Shown: positions 35,600 to 44,649 of the stretch, piece after piece
Position numbering within the stretch: position 1 is the first letter of the stretch
Layout of the letters: each line of letters begins with the position of its first letter
NCBI GenBank assembly: GCA_964473105.1
Contig: CAYYNQ010000067.1
Location: 8,666 to 72,665, forward strand
Direction of reading: 5' to 3'
DNA length: 64,000 nucleotides
From: CAYYNQ01 sp964473105
Lineage (GTDB): Bacteria > Sumerlaeota > Sumerlaeia > MVZB01
Notes under the pieces: generated by a model
The model's database searches: none
What the model saw: the letters and a program-made list of their open reading frames with translations, nothing else
What the model was told of the DNA's origin: nothing
Position numbers and translations under genes: made by a program

Positions 35600-37306
35600 T
35601 CACCAGAACACAACGAACACGAGCCAGGAAGCAAAGGCCAGCAGGAGACATGCAAGATATTCAGGTTTTATGTAGCGAGGTGCGTGGTCAAATGGATGTT
35701 CCAGGGGCGTTGATATATCATCCCGGCTGGAACTGAGCCAGTCACCTGCCGCCGCCCGGGGCGTCGGCCGATTTCCGTCATCATCCCTCGAGAATAGGGT
35801 GACAAGTATGATAACCAGGCCGGTGATGCTGACCGACCAGATGTATGTGACCCAGCTATCCGTAAGCCATACAGGCATGTCTGAAAAAATTCGGGGGCAC
35901 CATTCAAGCCAGTCCGGAACCCAGTCTTTTCCGGCCTGCCTTTTGAAGAATGCGGCAAGGCCGAAGGCCGAACCGCACAAGAGCCCAATCAGACCACTTT
36001 GCCGGCTTGCCCCCGTTAATGCGCCAGCCACGTAAACGACGAGCAGGGGAGTGACAAAGACCGAGATCATGCCGGTAAAGGCCTTCATCATTGTTTCATT
36101 ATCCCTGATATACGGCAGGTAGATGAAACCAACCCCAAGGATCATGGGTGTCGCAACACGCCCCACGATGACATAATGACTGTCCGATTGATTCCGGACA
36201 AGGAACCTCGCGTAGATATCCCGGGTAAACACGGCCGATAGAGCCGAGCCGGTTGAGTCGAATGTGCTCACGGCTGCCGCGACTAGCGCGGCAACCACCA
36301 GCCCGCGCAAGCCGGTTGTGAGGTGCTCCCTGGCCAGATATGGAAACAGGTGATCGGGCCGTGCATCCGGCAGTGACATGATCGCAGGATCCAGGGCTTT
36401 GCCATAGAGGCCGATCAGGATCACTGCGATCATGATCGGTATGCTCAGGCCCACGCCGATGATGACCGCCATCTTCATGTCCCAGATCGAGCGTGAGCCC
36501 ATGAGTCGCATTGTCTGTGTATGATTGACCGTGAAATATCCGCAGCAGATAATGATCCAGGCCGCGATGACAAGAAACGGTGATTTTTCAAAACCCGTAT
36601 TTCCGGCATACTGCCCGATGTGGGCCAGGTGCGTGGCATTTCCCCCGTCTTTCATGGTCATGTTTTCGAACGTGTCCATCATTCCCGACCACCCTCCGAC
36701 CACGTTCGAGATAACGAAGAATATCACCAGCATGCCCATGATCAGGATAATGCTCTGCAGGGCATCGGTCATCACGACCGTCTTCAGCCCGCCCCAGGAA
36801 GTATAGACGGCGGCGAGGGCCACCAGTGCGAGGACAATGGACCAGGACGTGCCTTTATCCATCCCGATCATTCCGGTCAACATGAGGTGGACGGACCATA
36901 TCATCATTCCCAGGACAAATGTCCTGTAGAGAAGCTGGATCAGGACGCTGATAGCACGTGTCGCAGGACCAAATCTCGCCTCTAAGAACTCAGAATTCGT
37001 GTAACAACCTGCGCGGTATATGGCCGGAATCACGAGGAATGCTGCCAGGATGCCCCCGATGGAAAGGCCCAGCGTGTGTGCCGCAAGCACATGGATGCCA
37101 TCATTGAAGACGAGGCCCGTATTCGACACGATGTCAAAGTTGTCGACGTTGGTTGCAAACATCGAGATCCCGATGGCCCACCAGGGTATGGATCGTTTGC
37201 CCAGGAACCACTCGTTGCTGCTGTGTGTTCCCCTAGCGAGGTAAAAACCATACAGAATGACAGCACCGTTGAGAATGAAGACAATGATCCAGTCCAGTGT
37301 TGTCAA
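35600..37306 (-). CDS. Sodium:solute symporter family protein
   Basis: 568-residue transporter of the SSS family with about 13 membrane segments. Recognisable are the early ARGTHSSNEWFLGKRSIPWW, GISMFATNVDNFDIVSNTG, LGLSIGGILAAFLVIPAIYR, and the middle AALVAAAVSTFDSTGSALSA, which holds the Na2-site Ser pair. TTG 37306 is preceded by GGAGGGAG at 7 bp, a very strong ribosome site that sets this rare start. It is the last gene of a leftward run with an enoyl-CoA hydratase, CoA-transferase and FAD oxidoreductase, so it probably imports the carboxylic acid that they process. Substrate unknown. Confidence 0.9.
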   Translation of the reverse strand: MTTLDWIIVFILNGAVILYGFYLARGTHSSNEWFLGKRSIPWWAIGISMFATNVDNFDIVSNTGLVFNDGIHVLAAHTLGLSIGGILAAFLVIPAIYRAGCYTNSEFLEARFGPATRAISVLIQLLYRTFVLGMMIWSVHLMLTGMIGMDKGTSWSIVLALVALAAVYTSWGGLKTVVMTDALQSIILIMGMLVIFFVISNVVGGWSGMMDTFENMTMKDGGNATHLAHIGQYAGNTGFEKSPFLVIAAWIIICCGYFTVNHTQTMRLMGSRSIWDMKMAVIIGVGLSIPIMIAVILIGLYGKALDPAIMSLPDARPDHLFPYLAREHLTTGLRGLVVAALVAAAVSTFDSTGSALSAVFTRDIYARFLVRNQSDSHYVIVGRVATPMILGVGFIYLPYIRDNETMMKAFTGMISVFVTPLLVVYVAGALTGASRQSGLIGLLCGSAFGLAAFFKRQAGKDWVPDWLEWCPRIFSDMPVWLTDSWVTYIWSVSITGLVIILVTLFSRDDDGNRPTPRAAAGDWLSSSRDDISTPLEHPFDHAPRYIKPEYLACLLLAFASWLVFVVFW

Positions 37307-37349
37307 CGGTTGTCTCCCTCCGGTGTTTTATTTCGGTGCAGCGAGATTC

Positions 37350-38183
37350 TCATTGGCCCTTCCATTCCGGTTTCCGCTTTTCGACAAACGCCCGCGGCCC
37401 TTCGCCGGACTTCCAGTCTTCTGATTCATGCAGCTTGATCCCAACCGTGTCATAAAGGTCCCATGCGCGAAGTTTTCCGGTGTCGGGATATTCCAGCGGA
37501 AGATCCATGCTTTTGTGGAGCATTTCCTTGACAACCCGGATGGCGACCGGTGAATGCTCGTTGATTTTTTCCGCCATTTCCGTTGCTTCCTCGACCAGGT
37601 GGTCAGGGGAGACCACCCTGTTGATCAGGCCCAGTCGCATGGCTTCATTCGCGTCGATCGGCTCACCTGTCAGCAACAACTGCGAGGCGAGTTTGTGCGG
37701 GATATGCCGGGGCAGGAAATGAATTCCGCCCGATCCGGGATAGCTTCCGACGTTCCTGATCTCTGGAAAACCAAAACTTGCGTTTTCTGACGCGATCACA
37801 ATATCTGATGCCATGGCGATTTCAAGTCCCGCGCCAAGGCAGTAACCGTTGACCGCCGCGATGATTGGTTTCCAGATTTCGCGGTGGACCATGCCTCCCG
37901 CCTGGTAGGGTGAATCGGCTGCATCGCGCTGCAGGTCGGTCATTGCCTTCTGCTCATCCGTCATCTCGGCCATGGCCTTGATGTCGGAACCCACGCAAAA
38001 GGCCCTGTCGCCCTCGCCGGTCAGGATTGCGGTCCACACCTCGTCGTCTTCCATGAAATCAGTCCAGATTTCAAACAACTCGGAGTTTGCATCAAAGCTG
38101 AGCGCATTCAGGACGTGGGGACGGTTGATGGTTACACGGGCGATCCGCCCCCTCTTCTCATAGATGACATTTTGATTTTTCAT
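37350..38183 (-). CDS. Enoyl-CoA hydratase/isomerase family protein
   Basis: Crotonase-fold enzyme, 277 residues. Oxyanion-hole regions ALSFDANSELF and AFCVGSDIKAMAEM are present, as is VNGYCLGAGLEIAMASDIVI. One expected acid, E141 in FGFPEIRNVG, is kept. The position of the second catalytic glutamate of classic hydratases appears to be Gln168 (KLASQLLLTGEP), so simple water addition is uncertain and another crotonase reaction is possible. It lies 23 bp after the CoA-transferase and 43 bp before the symporter on the same strand. Confidence 0.9.
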   Translation of the reverse strand: MKNQNVIYEKRGRIARVTINRPHVLNALSFDANSELFEIWTDFMEDDEVWTAILTGEGDRAFCVGSDIKAMAEMTDEQKAMTDLQRDAADSPYQAGGMVHREIWKPIIAAVNGYCLGAGLEIAMASDIVIASENASFGFPEIRNVGSYPGSGGIHFLPRHIPHKLASQLLLTGEPIDANEAMRLGLINRVVSPDHLVEEATEMAEKINEHSPVAIRVVKEMLHKSMDLPLEYPDTGKLRAWDLYDTVGIKLHESEDWKSGEGPRAFVEKRKPEWKGQ

Positions 38184-38206
38184 GGCAATTGTGAGCCCGC
38201 CTTTTG

Positions 38207-39427
38207 CTAAATCACGTCTTCACGCCTGAGGATGCCGATCTCGTTGTCACTGTAACCGATGGATTTCAGGATTTCATCCGTATGCTGGCCCAGTGTTGGC
38301 GGTGCCGACCGGATTTTTGCCGGTGTCTTTGACAACTTGTAGGGTATCCCCGGCATTTTCAACGGGCCGACCGGGCTGTCCACCGTCTCGACCATTCCAT
38401 TGTGCAGGACTTGGGGATCAGTGAAAACCTCGGAAAGGCTTCTCACCGGAGCCACCCAAAGATCCTCCTTTTCCATGAGTTCCAGCCATTCCCCGGTTGT
38501 TTTGCGGGCTAACGCCTCTTCGATGATTTTTTCCATCTGAACACGGTTCCTGTCACGGTTTTGGTCGCTGTCAAATCGCGGATCCTCCGCCAGATTCGGG
38601 ATCTCCAGGACTTTCGACAGTTGCGACAACATATGGCAGCTTGAGATTGTAATGTATCCATCCCGGGTTTTATAAATGCCGTAGGGTGTCGGTAGGAACG
38701 GACAGGCATGCATCGTTGTGTCACGCCGGGGTTCAATTCCGGTGTTGAGGTGATGAAGTGCCATTTCCGAAAGCGCGGCGATCGTTCCGTTCAAGAGATT
38801 TGTTTCGACCTCCTGTCCCTCGCCCGTACGCTGGCGGTGATAGAGCGCCCCCATCACACCGAATGCCCCGTAGTGGGCTCCCATTAGGTCTGAGATGGAA
38901 AATCCGATACCCATTGGACGACCGTCCGCAGCAGCATTGACAGCCGCAAATCCACCCATTACCTGGGCCAGCAGGTCCTGGCCGGGTTTGTTGATGTAAG
39001 GGCCGTCCTTTCCCCAGCCCGAGGCTGAGACATAAATAATTGAGGGGTTGATTTTGCAGCAGCCTGCGTAGTCAAACCCGAGGCGGGTCATGACACCGGG
39101 ACGGAAGTTCTGGTAAACGACATCAGCATCCTTGAGCAGTTGGCGGACAACCTTCCTGCCCTTTTCCTGTTTGAGGTCGACCGCGATGCTTTTCTTGTTG
39201 CGGTTATGTGCCAGGTATGTGGCAGACATGAAGACGCTGTCTTCAGGGTCCCGGCCATAGTTCCCGTTCTTCCCATAACGTACGTCGGGAAGTCCCGCGG
39301 CTGGCAGCCGCGGACGTTCAATCTTGATAACTTCAGCGCCCATGTCGGCCATCATCTGGGTCGCGTGCGGCCCCTGCATCATGATCGAAAAGTCAACGAT
39401 CCGAATATTTTCAAGCGGGAGTGTCAT
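38207..39427 (-). CDS. Class III CoA-transferase (CaiB/BaiF family)
   Basis: 406-residue enzyme that moves CoA between carboxylic acids. N-terminal LENIRIVDFSIMMQGPHATQ, MADMGAEVIKIERP and NRNKKSIAVDLKQEKGR are typical. The catalytic Asp is about D180 in FSISDLMGAHYGAFGVMGAL. ATG 39427 gives the usual start; the frame opens a further 13 codons. With the following crotonase-like gene the pair recalls caiB-caiD of carnitine metabolism, but no CaiA, CaiC or CaiT is here. The cognate acid is unknown. Confidence 0.93.
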   Translation of the reverse strand: MTLPLENIRIVDFSIMMQGPHATQMMADMGAEVIKIERPRLPAAGLPDVRYGKNGNYGRDPEDSVFMSATYLAHNRNKKSIAVDLKQEKGRKVVRQLLKDADVVYQNFRPGVMTRLGFDYAGCCKINPSIIYVSASGWGKDGPYINKPGQDLLAQVMGGFAAVNAAADGRPMGIGFSISDLMGAHYGAFGVMGALYHRQRTGEGQEVETNLLNGTIAALSEMALHHLNTGIEPRRDTTMHACPFLPTPYGIYKTRDGYITISSCHMLSQLSKVLEIPNLAEDPRFDSDQNRDRNRVQMEKIIEEALARKTTGEWLELMEKEDLWVAPVRSLSEVFTDPQVLHNGMVETVDSPVGPLKMPGIPYKLSKTPAKIRSAPPTLGQHTDEILKSIGYSDNEIGILRREDVI

Positions 39428-39489
39428 GGGTGTTTTATTTCCCTTCGTGTAATGAGTATAGGGCATGCTCTGGGTCTGAGGGGCGACTC

Positions 39490-40857
39490 TTATGACGCGT
39501 GCCGGCTCTGGATTGAGCCCCCCAGCTCCGTATGCAGTGCGGCACCCTGCTTGATCAGCTCGTCCTGGACAAGCCTGATATCAACATCACGGACGCGCAC
39601 GCCGCTCCTCTGTGCGATCACGGCCGCGATACCCGCGGCTTGTCCCAGGGCCCAGCAGTTGGGAATTTCACGCATAAAGATATGTGTGACAGGATCGCTC
39701 GAGAGGTTGCGTCCGGCGGCGATCAGGTTGTCCAGACGAACCGGCAGAATGCATCCGAACGGGATCGAGACATTCGGGTGGCGGGGACTGGGTGGCGGGG
39801 ACAGACCGATCTCGTCGTCAAAAACTTTCCCGGATATCCAGTCCTTTCGTTCCATGCGTGTCACACCCCTCATTCTGCGGCTGTGGCGTACGCCCATTTG
39901 TGAAGCGGTCTGCATGACCCGGGCATTTTCAAATCCCGGCATATTGTCCCGGTAGAAATCGAGCATGATCATCATTCGTTTGCGTGAGAGGATCTCGACG
40001 CTTGTCAGGTCCTCGACATCAATGCAGCTGTATCCGGTCAGTCGTGGCCCCATGAAGAGTGCCTTGTCGTTTCCCGGGACAACCATCGGGCGGTCGCGTA
40101 CGCCGATCTCCTGTCCGCGTTTCATGACGGCCCTGAATTCATCAGGCTTGTGGCGTCGGAAATCTAGGTAACGCTGCATGTCCGTTCCGTCCCAGAGGAA
40201 TGCAACATTCATGCGGTGGTGATTGTCATCCTTCACAATGTCGGATTCGAATTCCTCGCCGGCAAGTGCAAAGATGTCTCCATCCCCCGTTGCATCGATG
40301 ACATTATCCGCAAGTATGGCCTGACGGCCGGACTTGCTTTCGAAGATAACCCCCCGTACATTATCGCCGTCCTGGATGGGTGCCACGGCCCATGCGTGCA
40401 GCAGCAGGTTGACGCCCTTTTCCTCCATCAGGGAGAGGTGCGCTATTTTGAGGATCTCCGGGTCGATAGTTGGTGACCATGTGATCGTGCCGTGGAACGA
40501 TGCCCATCGGTCGTTCCAGTAATCGAGCAGGTCCTGATTGTCATTTTTACCCCAGATATCCCGGGGGGGGCTCAGTAATGCCTGTTCCGGGACACGTCCG
40601 AGGAGTTCGTTGGCAAAGCCGGCGATGACCTGTTTCCCGTCCCAGTCGGTCATCCGGTCGATCCAGACCACAAGCCCTCCGGTCGACATGCCGCCCAAGT
40701 GGCCGTAGCGCTCGACAAGAATTGTGTCGGCCCCCATTTGGGCCGCCGCCGCCGCCGCCGCACACCCGGCGGGACCGCCGCCGGCAATCAATACATCACA
40801 TTTCCGGTAGACGGGTATTTCCTTTGCAGGTTCCAGGTATGTCTCATTGTTGGCCAT
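39490..40857 (-). CDS. FAD-dependent oxidoreductase (FAD_oxidored type)
   Basis: 455-residue flavoprotein. The N-terminal dinucleotide motif is DVLIAGGGPAGCAAAAAAAQ, followed by LVERYGHLGGMSTGGLV, the typical start of the FAD_oxidored family with a redox-type loop. DATGDGDIFALAG and the C-terminal LDNLIAAGRNLSSD and ALGQAAGIAAVIA complete the FAD site. ATG 40857 is the first start next to the core. It is first in the leftward unit of four genes and sits behind operator-like repeats at 40885-40910. Oxidation of the imported substrate before or after CoA loading is a reasonable inference. Confidence 0.88.
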   Translation of the reverse strand: MANNETYLEPAKEIPVYRKCDVLIAGGGPAGCAAAAAAAQMGADTILVERYGHLGGMSTGGLVVWIDRMTDWDGKQVIAGFANELLGRVPEQALLSPPRDIWGKNDNQDLLDYWNDRWASFHGTITWSPTIDPEILKIAHLSLMEEKGVNLLLHAWAVAPIQDGDNVRGVIFESKSGRQAILADNVIDATGDGDIFALAGEEFESDIVKDDNHHRMNVAFLWDGTDMQRYLDFRRHKPDEFRAVMKRGQEIGVRDRPMVVPGNDKALFMGPRLTGYSCIDVEDLTSVEILSRKRMMIMLDFYRDNMPGFENARVMQTASQMGVRHSRRMRGVTRMERKDWISGKVFDDEIGLSPPPSPRHPNVSIPFGCILPVRLDNLIAAGRNLSSDPVTHIFMREIPNCWALGQAAGIAAVIAQRSGVRVRDVDIRLVQDELIKQGAALHTELGGSIQSRHAS

Positions 40858-41542
40858 GGGGTGTTCTTTTTCGTTTCCAGGCCTGACAGCTCTGTCCTGT
40901 GCAGACAGCTGCAATCATCCCGGGTATAATTTTGGAAACAGCCCAACCTATCATAGGAACGAACTCTTTTCCATAGGCAGATCGGTGTCGTATCCCGGTA
41001 GTTACCTGAACGGTATCCTGCCGGGGATCCAATCCCGTATTGACAATAAATCCTGCAATGTCGACCTGGAGCCATCAGGAAAAGGCCATGATTCGAATCG
41101 GATCCTGATCGCTCGGGGACTCGGGAAAGGTGGTTGGGGCATGTTGAACATGGAGAATATAGGGCGACATGCCGACCGGTTTGGGAGTTGGCTTGTCCTG
41201 AGTCCTGCGCTGACGCTTATGCCTGTGCCTGTGCATTTGGCCGACTCTGCTGGGAAAATGGAGCATGGGTGGTGGAACGAGATTCGGGAGCAGGCAAGGG
41301 AGGAGGGCTCGCGGTCTGTTGTCTTTGCCGAAAATCCAGGCCCGAAAAACCTCCCGACCATCGGATGACCCTGCCCTGGCACGAAACTGACGATTATCGG
41401 CAGAAGCGGTTTCCCTGCTTGCCTGCGGTGGGGAATGTTTCCCGGGTTTCTGGATTTGCCCCCTTGTCGGGAACCTGGCGGGCATTCCTGTACCATTTCA
41501 GGGGGTTCCGGATGACCGTTCCCCCGGGAGGTATAGGCCCGT
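40858..41542. other. Long intergenic region upstream of the catabolic unit
   Basis: About 685 bp between the FAD oxidoreductase start and the flippase end. Long open frames exist on both strands (for example 41002-41613 leftward and 41134-41601 rightward) but their products are Cys/Pro/Arg-rich with no hydrophobic core or motif, so I do not call them. The part next to 40857 holds operator-like repeats. The rest shows no tRNA or repeat. Confidence 0.5.
40885..40910. promoter_or_regulatory. Operator-like repeats upstream of FAD oxidoreductase
   Basis: GACAG-CT-CTGTC (40885-40896) is an inverted repeat with a 2-bp centre, and GACAGCT occurs again at 40904-40910, exactly 19 bp from the first copy. 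The sites lie 28-53 bp before the start of the catabolic unit. The arrangement fits a dimeric regulator, but none is encoded next to it. Confidence 0.35.
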
Positions 41543-42799
41543 TCATCCTGTCGTGGGGGAATCGTCATGCGCCTCCAGCAGCAGCCGCCGGAATGCGATG
41601 ACCACGAAGACAAGTGCGAATAATCTGACCGATAGCGTTGATATGCCCGCTGCGACCGCTCCCATTGACGGGATCAGTAGATAGTCAATTAGGCCGTTCA
41701 TGAAAAGTTGGGCCAGGTTCATTGTCGTCAGCCACCACGCCCGGTTGAACGCGAGACAGAAGAAGGATAACGGGTTGATTATCACAGAGATGGACATCCC
41801 CGCTGCCAGCAGATCCAGCACCCATGTGCTGCGGTTGAATTCGCCGTCGTTGATGAAAGGGATCAGGATATGACCCGAGATCATGACCACGATCACGGCA
41901 ACCGCGAGCAACAAGGCACCCCACGACAGGGCACGAGCGGTCTTGATCATCGCCTTGCGGCTGCGTGTGGAGGCGATTTCGGGCAGCAATACCGTCGAGA
42001 TTGCGGCGGCAAGCATCGGGAAACCCTGCGCGATATTGTAGGCAAATCCGAACTGTCCGATCTCGCCGGCATCATCCAGAAGCAGCCTCAGCATGAACAC
42101 GTCGGTACGCATCATCATCGAGGCGATAATGGCTGAGAGGAAGATCCACCTGCTCATTTTGAAAATTGAGGATAATTCCCCCCGAACATGACCCGACTCC
42201 GCCTGTGCTGACCAGAAGCATCGCGGCCAGAATGTCGAGGCCAGCAGCGACCCGATGAAGGGGATGCTGATGTAGGCCCAGATGGAAGATGACACATCCA
42301 TCAGTTGCGCGGCGATCAGCCCGAGAAACATCATCAGGCGGAGCCCGTGGTTGAGTGCGGTGAGGATCGCGTAATGTCCAAACTTTTTTCTCGACTGCAT
42401 CGAGGCCTGGCAGAACATCCACATTGAAGACCCGAAGCCGCCAACGCACGCAAGCCGGAATGTCCGGACCGAGTCGATGTCCTTCAGCCAATATTGGCAT
42501 ATGGTTTCAGCATAGACCAGGCATGGAAGGACGCATGCCATGGAGGTCAGGATCCGGATACCCAGTGCATACCGGAGTAGCACCTCGGCGCAGAGTGGTT
42601 GTCCCGATTTGAATTTGTCGCTATAGAACTTGATGATGGTTGTCGATAAGCCGAAATCCGACAGCTGGGCGATCAGGATCATCACCATCTGAAGGGACGT
42701 GAACATCCCCAGCTGATCATCGCCCAGCGCGATACCGAGGACGACCAGGCCCAGGAAATTCAGGGCATTTCCGAGCAGGTTGCCCGAGGCTATCTTCAG
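41543..42799 (-). CDS. Lipid-linked sugar flippase (Wzx/MATE-like), no normal start codon
   Basis: Multi-pass membrane protein of the polysaccharide flippase type (LQMVMILIAQLSDFGLSTTI, MFCQASMQSRKKFGHYAILT, ILPEIASTRS-like central region, about 12 helices). The first ATG is at 42706, but homology-like sequence begins earlier: the first helix reads ILKIASGNLLGNALNFLGLV. Between the proC stop (42863-42865) and 42706 this frame has no ATG, GTG or TTG. A CTG at 42799 with AGGA 5 bp upstream and an ATC at 42838 with AGGA 9 bp upstream are possible rare starts. The frame is the same as proC. Function in moving lipid-linked glycans across the inner membrane is inferred from family. Confidence 0.75.
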   Translation of the reverse strand: MKIASGNLLGNALNFLGLVVLGIALGDDQLGMFTSLQMVMILIAQLSDFGLSTTIIKFYSDKFKSGQPLCAEVLLRYALGIRILTSMACVLPCLVYAETICQYWLKDIDSVRTFRLACVGGFGSSMWMFCQASMQSRKKFGHYAILTALNHGLRLMMFLGLIAAQLMDVSSSIWAYISIPFIGSLLASTFWPRCFWSAQAESGHVRGELSSIFKMSRWIFLSAIIASMMMRTDVFMLRLLLDDAGEIGQFGFAYNIAQGFPMLAAAISTVLLPEIASTRSRKAMIKTARALSWGALLLAVAVIVVMISGHILIPFINDGEFNRSTWVLDLLAAGMSISVIINPLSFFCLAFNRAWWLTTMNLAQLFMNGLIDYLLIPSMGAVAAGISTLSVRLFALVFVVIAFRRLLLEAHDDSPTTG

Positions 42800-42862
42800 G
42801 ATATTCCTGAAAAGGGGGTGGGAGGATAGGGCGCCGATTTTGGGTGATCCTGCGGGCCCGGG

Positions 42863-43702
42863 TTAACCGGATTCCTCGGCAAGTTCCTCCGAGCGTTTGC
42901 ATGCGCGCCGGATGCCTGCGGTCAGGACATTTTGCAGCCCGAGCCGTTCAAACTCCTTCAGGGCGGCCTCGGTTGTGCCCCCGGGCGAGGTGACATCCTC
43001 CTGCAACCGGGAAAAACCATCTCCCGAGGCGTGGGCCAGTGCGGCCGCTCCTTGTATCGTCTGCAGGGTGAGATCCCTTGACAATTTGCTGTCTAGGCCC
43101 ATTGCCTCACCGCTAGCGGACAGAATCTCCATTAACTTGAAAACATATGCCGGACCGCTGCCGCTTAGTGCGGTGACTGCATGCAATTTGTCTTCCTCAA
43201 CCTCGAATGCGACACCAATTGAGGAAAGAAGCGCCCGGGTCCTTTCAAGGTCGCCTTTAAGCACGGATGATCCGGCCGCAAAGGCTGCCGCAGCCATGTT
43301 GACAAGGGCCGGGGTGTTTGGCATCACACGAATAACACGTGAACCCGGGGACAAATGTTTCTCGATCCGTTTCAGTGGGAACCCGGCGGCGATGGATATC
43401 AGGAGATGATCCGGATTGACGGAGGGGGAGATGGACTGCAGGACACCAGGGATGACCTGGGGTTTGACCGAGAGCACGATCGTCGTGACGGACTCCAGCA
43501 ACCGGGCCGGGTTCATGGTGACCCGGATCCCGGTTTCCGTCTCGAGTGCATCAAGTTTCGATCCTTCGATGTCGTTTGCCCAGATGTTGGCGGGTGATAC
43601 AAGGTCCTTGTCGATGATACCGCGGATCATAGCGTTGGCCATTTTGCCAGCGCCGATAAAACCAATCGATGGCACAAGGTTTTTTAGATCAGTCATGTTC
43701 AT
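42863..43702 (-). CDS. proC: Pyrroline-5-carboxylate reductase
   Basis: Last step of proline synthesis, 279 residues. The N-terminal Rossmann motif IGFIGAGKMANAMIRG, the conserved VRVMPNTPALV, and the C-terminal signature ALSGSGPAYVFKLMEIL with LTLQTIQGAAAL and DVTSPGGTTEAAL are all present. Start ATG 43702 gives the usual N terminus. It lies 43 bp after the AT-hook-like gene. Its TAA is followed in the same frame by the flippase sequence. Confidence 0.96.
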   Translation of the reverse strand: MNMTDLKNLVPSIGFIGAGKMANAMIRGIIDKDLVSPANIWANDIEGSKLDALETETGIRVTMNPARLLESVTTIVLSVKPQVIPGVLQSISPSVNPDHLLISIAAGFPLKRIEKHLSPGSRVIRVMPNTPALVNMAAAAFAAGSSVLKGDLERTRALLSSIGVAFEVEEDKLHAVTALSGSGPAYVFKLMEILSASGEAMGLDSKLSRDLTLQTIQGAAALAHASGDGFSRLQEDVTSPGGTTEAALKEFERLGLQNVLTAGIRRACKRSEELAEESG

Positions 43703-43745
43703 TTGGCCGGGGGCGGGGCGGTCTGTCCCGGCGGGCCCTTCCTCG

Positions 43746-44405
43746 TTATTTTCCAGACTTTTTCTTCATGGGTTTGCGGCCGCGTGGGCGGTTGATATTT
43801 CCGGTCTGACCGACCTTCCTCCCCTTGGCTGTCAGGCAGAATGAGCCGTTGCCATTGCGCCCGACCCATTCCTTGCCAATGCTGCTCGCGGAGAGGTTTC
43901 GAAGCATCTGGACCACATCGACCGAGGCGGCTGCGGGCGCGCAGGTGAGTCTTCCAAGCTGCTTGTGAGCCCTGGTCACATCGCCTGCGGTAAAATCACC
44001 GGTTTCCAGGACATGCTTGCAGAGAAACCACGCGATGGCGAAGACAATCCCGTCCTTGCCGAGACCCCGATCTCCTGCAACCGAAAGGATGTAATGTTTG
44101 AGGCGGTCGAGTTTTTTTGGGGGAATTTTCAGGTCACTGGTCCGGATGATCACGGGTTGGCGTCCCGGCTTCCCCAGTCCCTTGCGTGTGATACTTGCCG
44201 CCTTCTTTTTCGTGGGTCGTCCCCGTTTGCCATTCACGGCAGCGGGGGGGATGTTCCCGTCCCGGATCAGCGCAGCCTGTTCCCGGAGCATTGTGTCGAT
44301 CCTGGATCTGTGCTGAGTCAGCCCATCGAGTACGAACTTTTCGGAGCCTTCAATTTCAAGGACCAACCCGCCCGTTTGGATCCTGAACCTGGCATTCGGT
44401 GCCAT
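43746..44405 (-). CDS. Uncharacterised basic protein with AT-hook-like motifs
   Basis: 219 residues, not recognised as a named family. N-terminal 50 residues form a small beta/helix module (RFRIQTGGLVLEIEGSEKFV). Two basic Gly-Arg-Pro segments resemble AT-hooks, GKRGRPTKKK (59-68) and RPRGRKPMKKK (206-216). Between them a helical region (RLKHYILSVAGDRGLGKDGI, MLRNLSASSIGKEWVG, SFCLTAKGRKV) looks like a winged-helix-type fold. DNA binding is a reasonable guess. It heads the leftward run into proC and the flippase gene, with 43 bp to proC. Confidence 0.7.
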   Translation of the reverse strand: MAPNARFRIQTGGLVLEIEGSEKFVLDGLTQHRSRIDTMLREQAALIRDGNIPPAAVNGKRGRPTKKKAASITRKGLGKPGRQPVIIRTSDLKIPPKKLDRLKHYILSVAGDRGLGKDGIVFAIAWFLCKHVLETGDFTAGDVTRAHKQLGRLTCAPAAASVDVVQMLRNLSASSIGKEWVGRNGNGSFCLTAKGRKVGQTGNINRPRGRKPMKKKSGK

Positions 44406-44649
44406 TCAATCCATCCTGTTTATTTTGCTCGTATTCGCTCCATTGGTGTCTGTATATTCAGGGCATGAACCCGCACGCTGCCAATCATCATTTACACTCC
44501 TATGTTTGTCAATCTTCAATTCCGGACCGTTGTTGTCGGGCATCCTTGGCATCCCGGCCTGTCCGAGGCATGCCGTTTGAACTGTTTCCCCGAGGGTGGG
44601 GCTGCATACCGGGATTCTCTCGACCGGGAAACCATGCCGTGGAAACCCC

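Noticed and set aside
41002..41613. Long leftward and rightward frames between the flippase and FAD oxidoreductase genes
   Set aside because: Products are rich in Cys, Pro and Arg without hydrophobic cores or motifs and partly overlap the flippase end.
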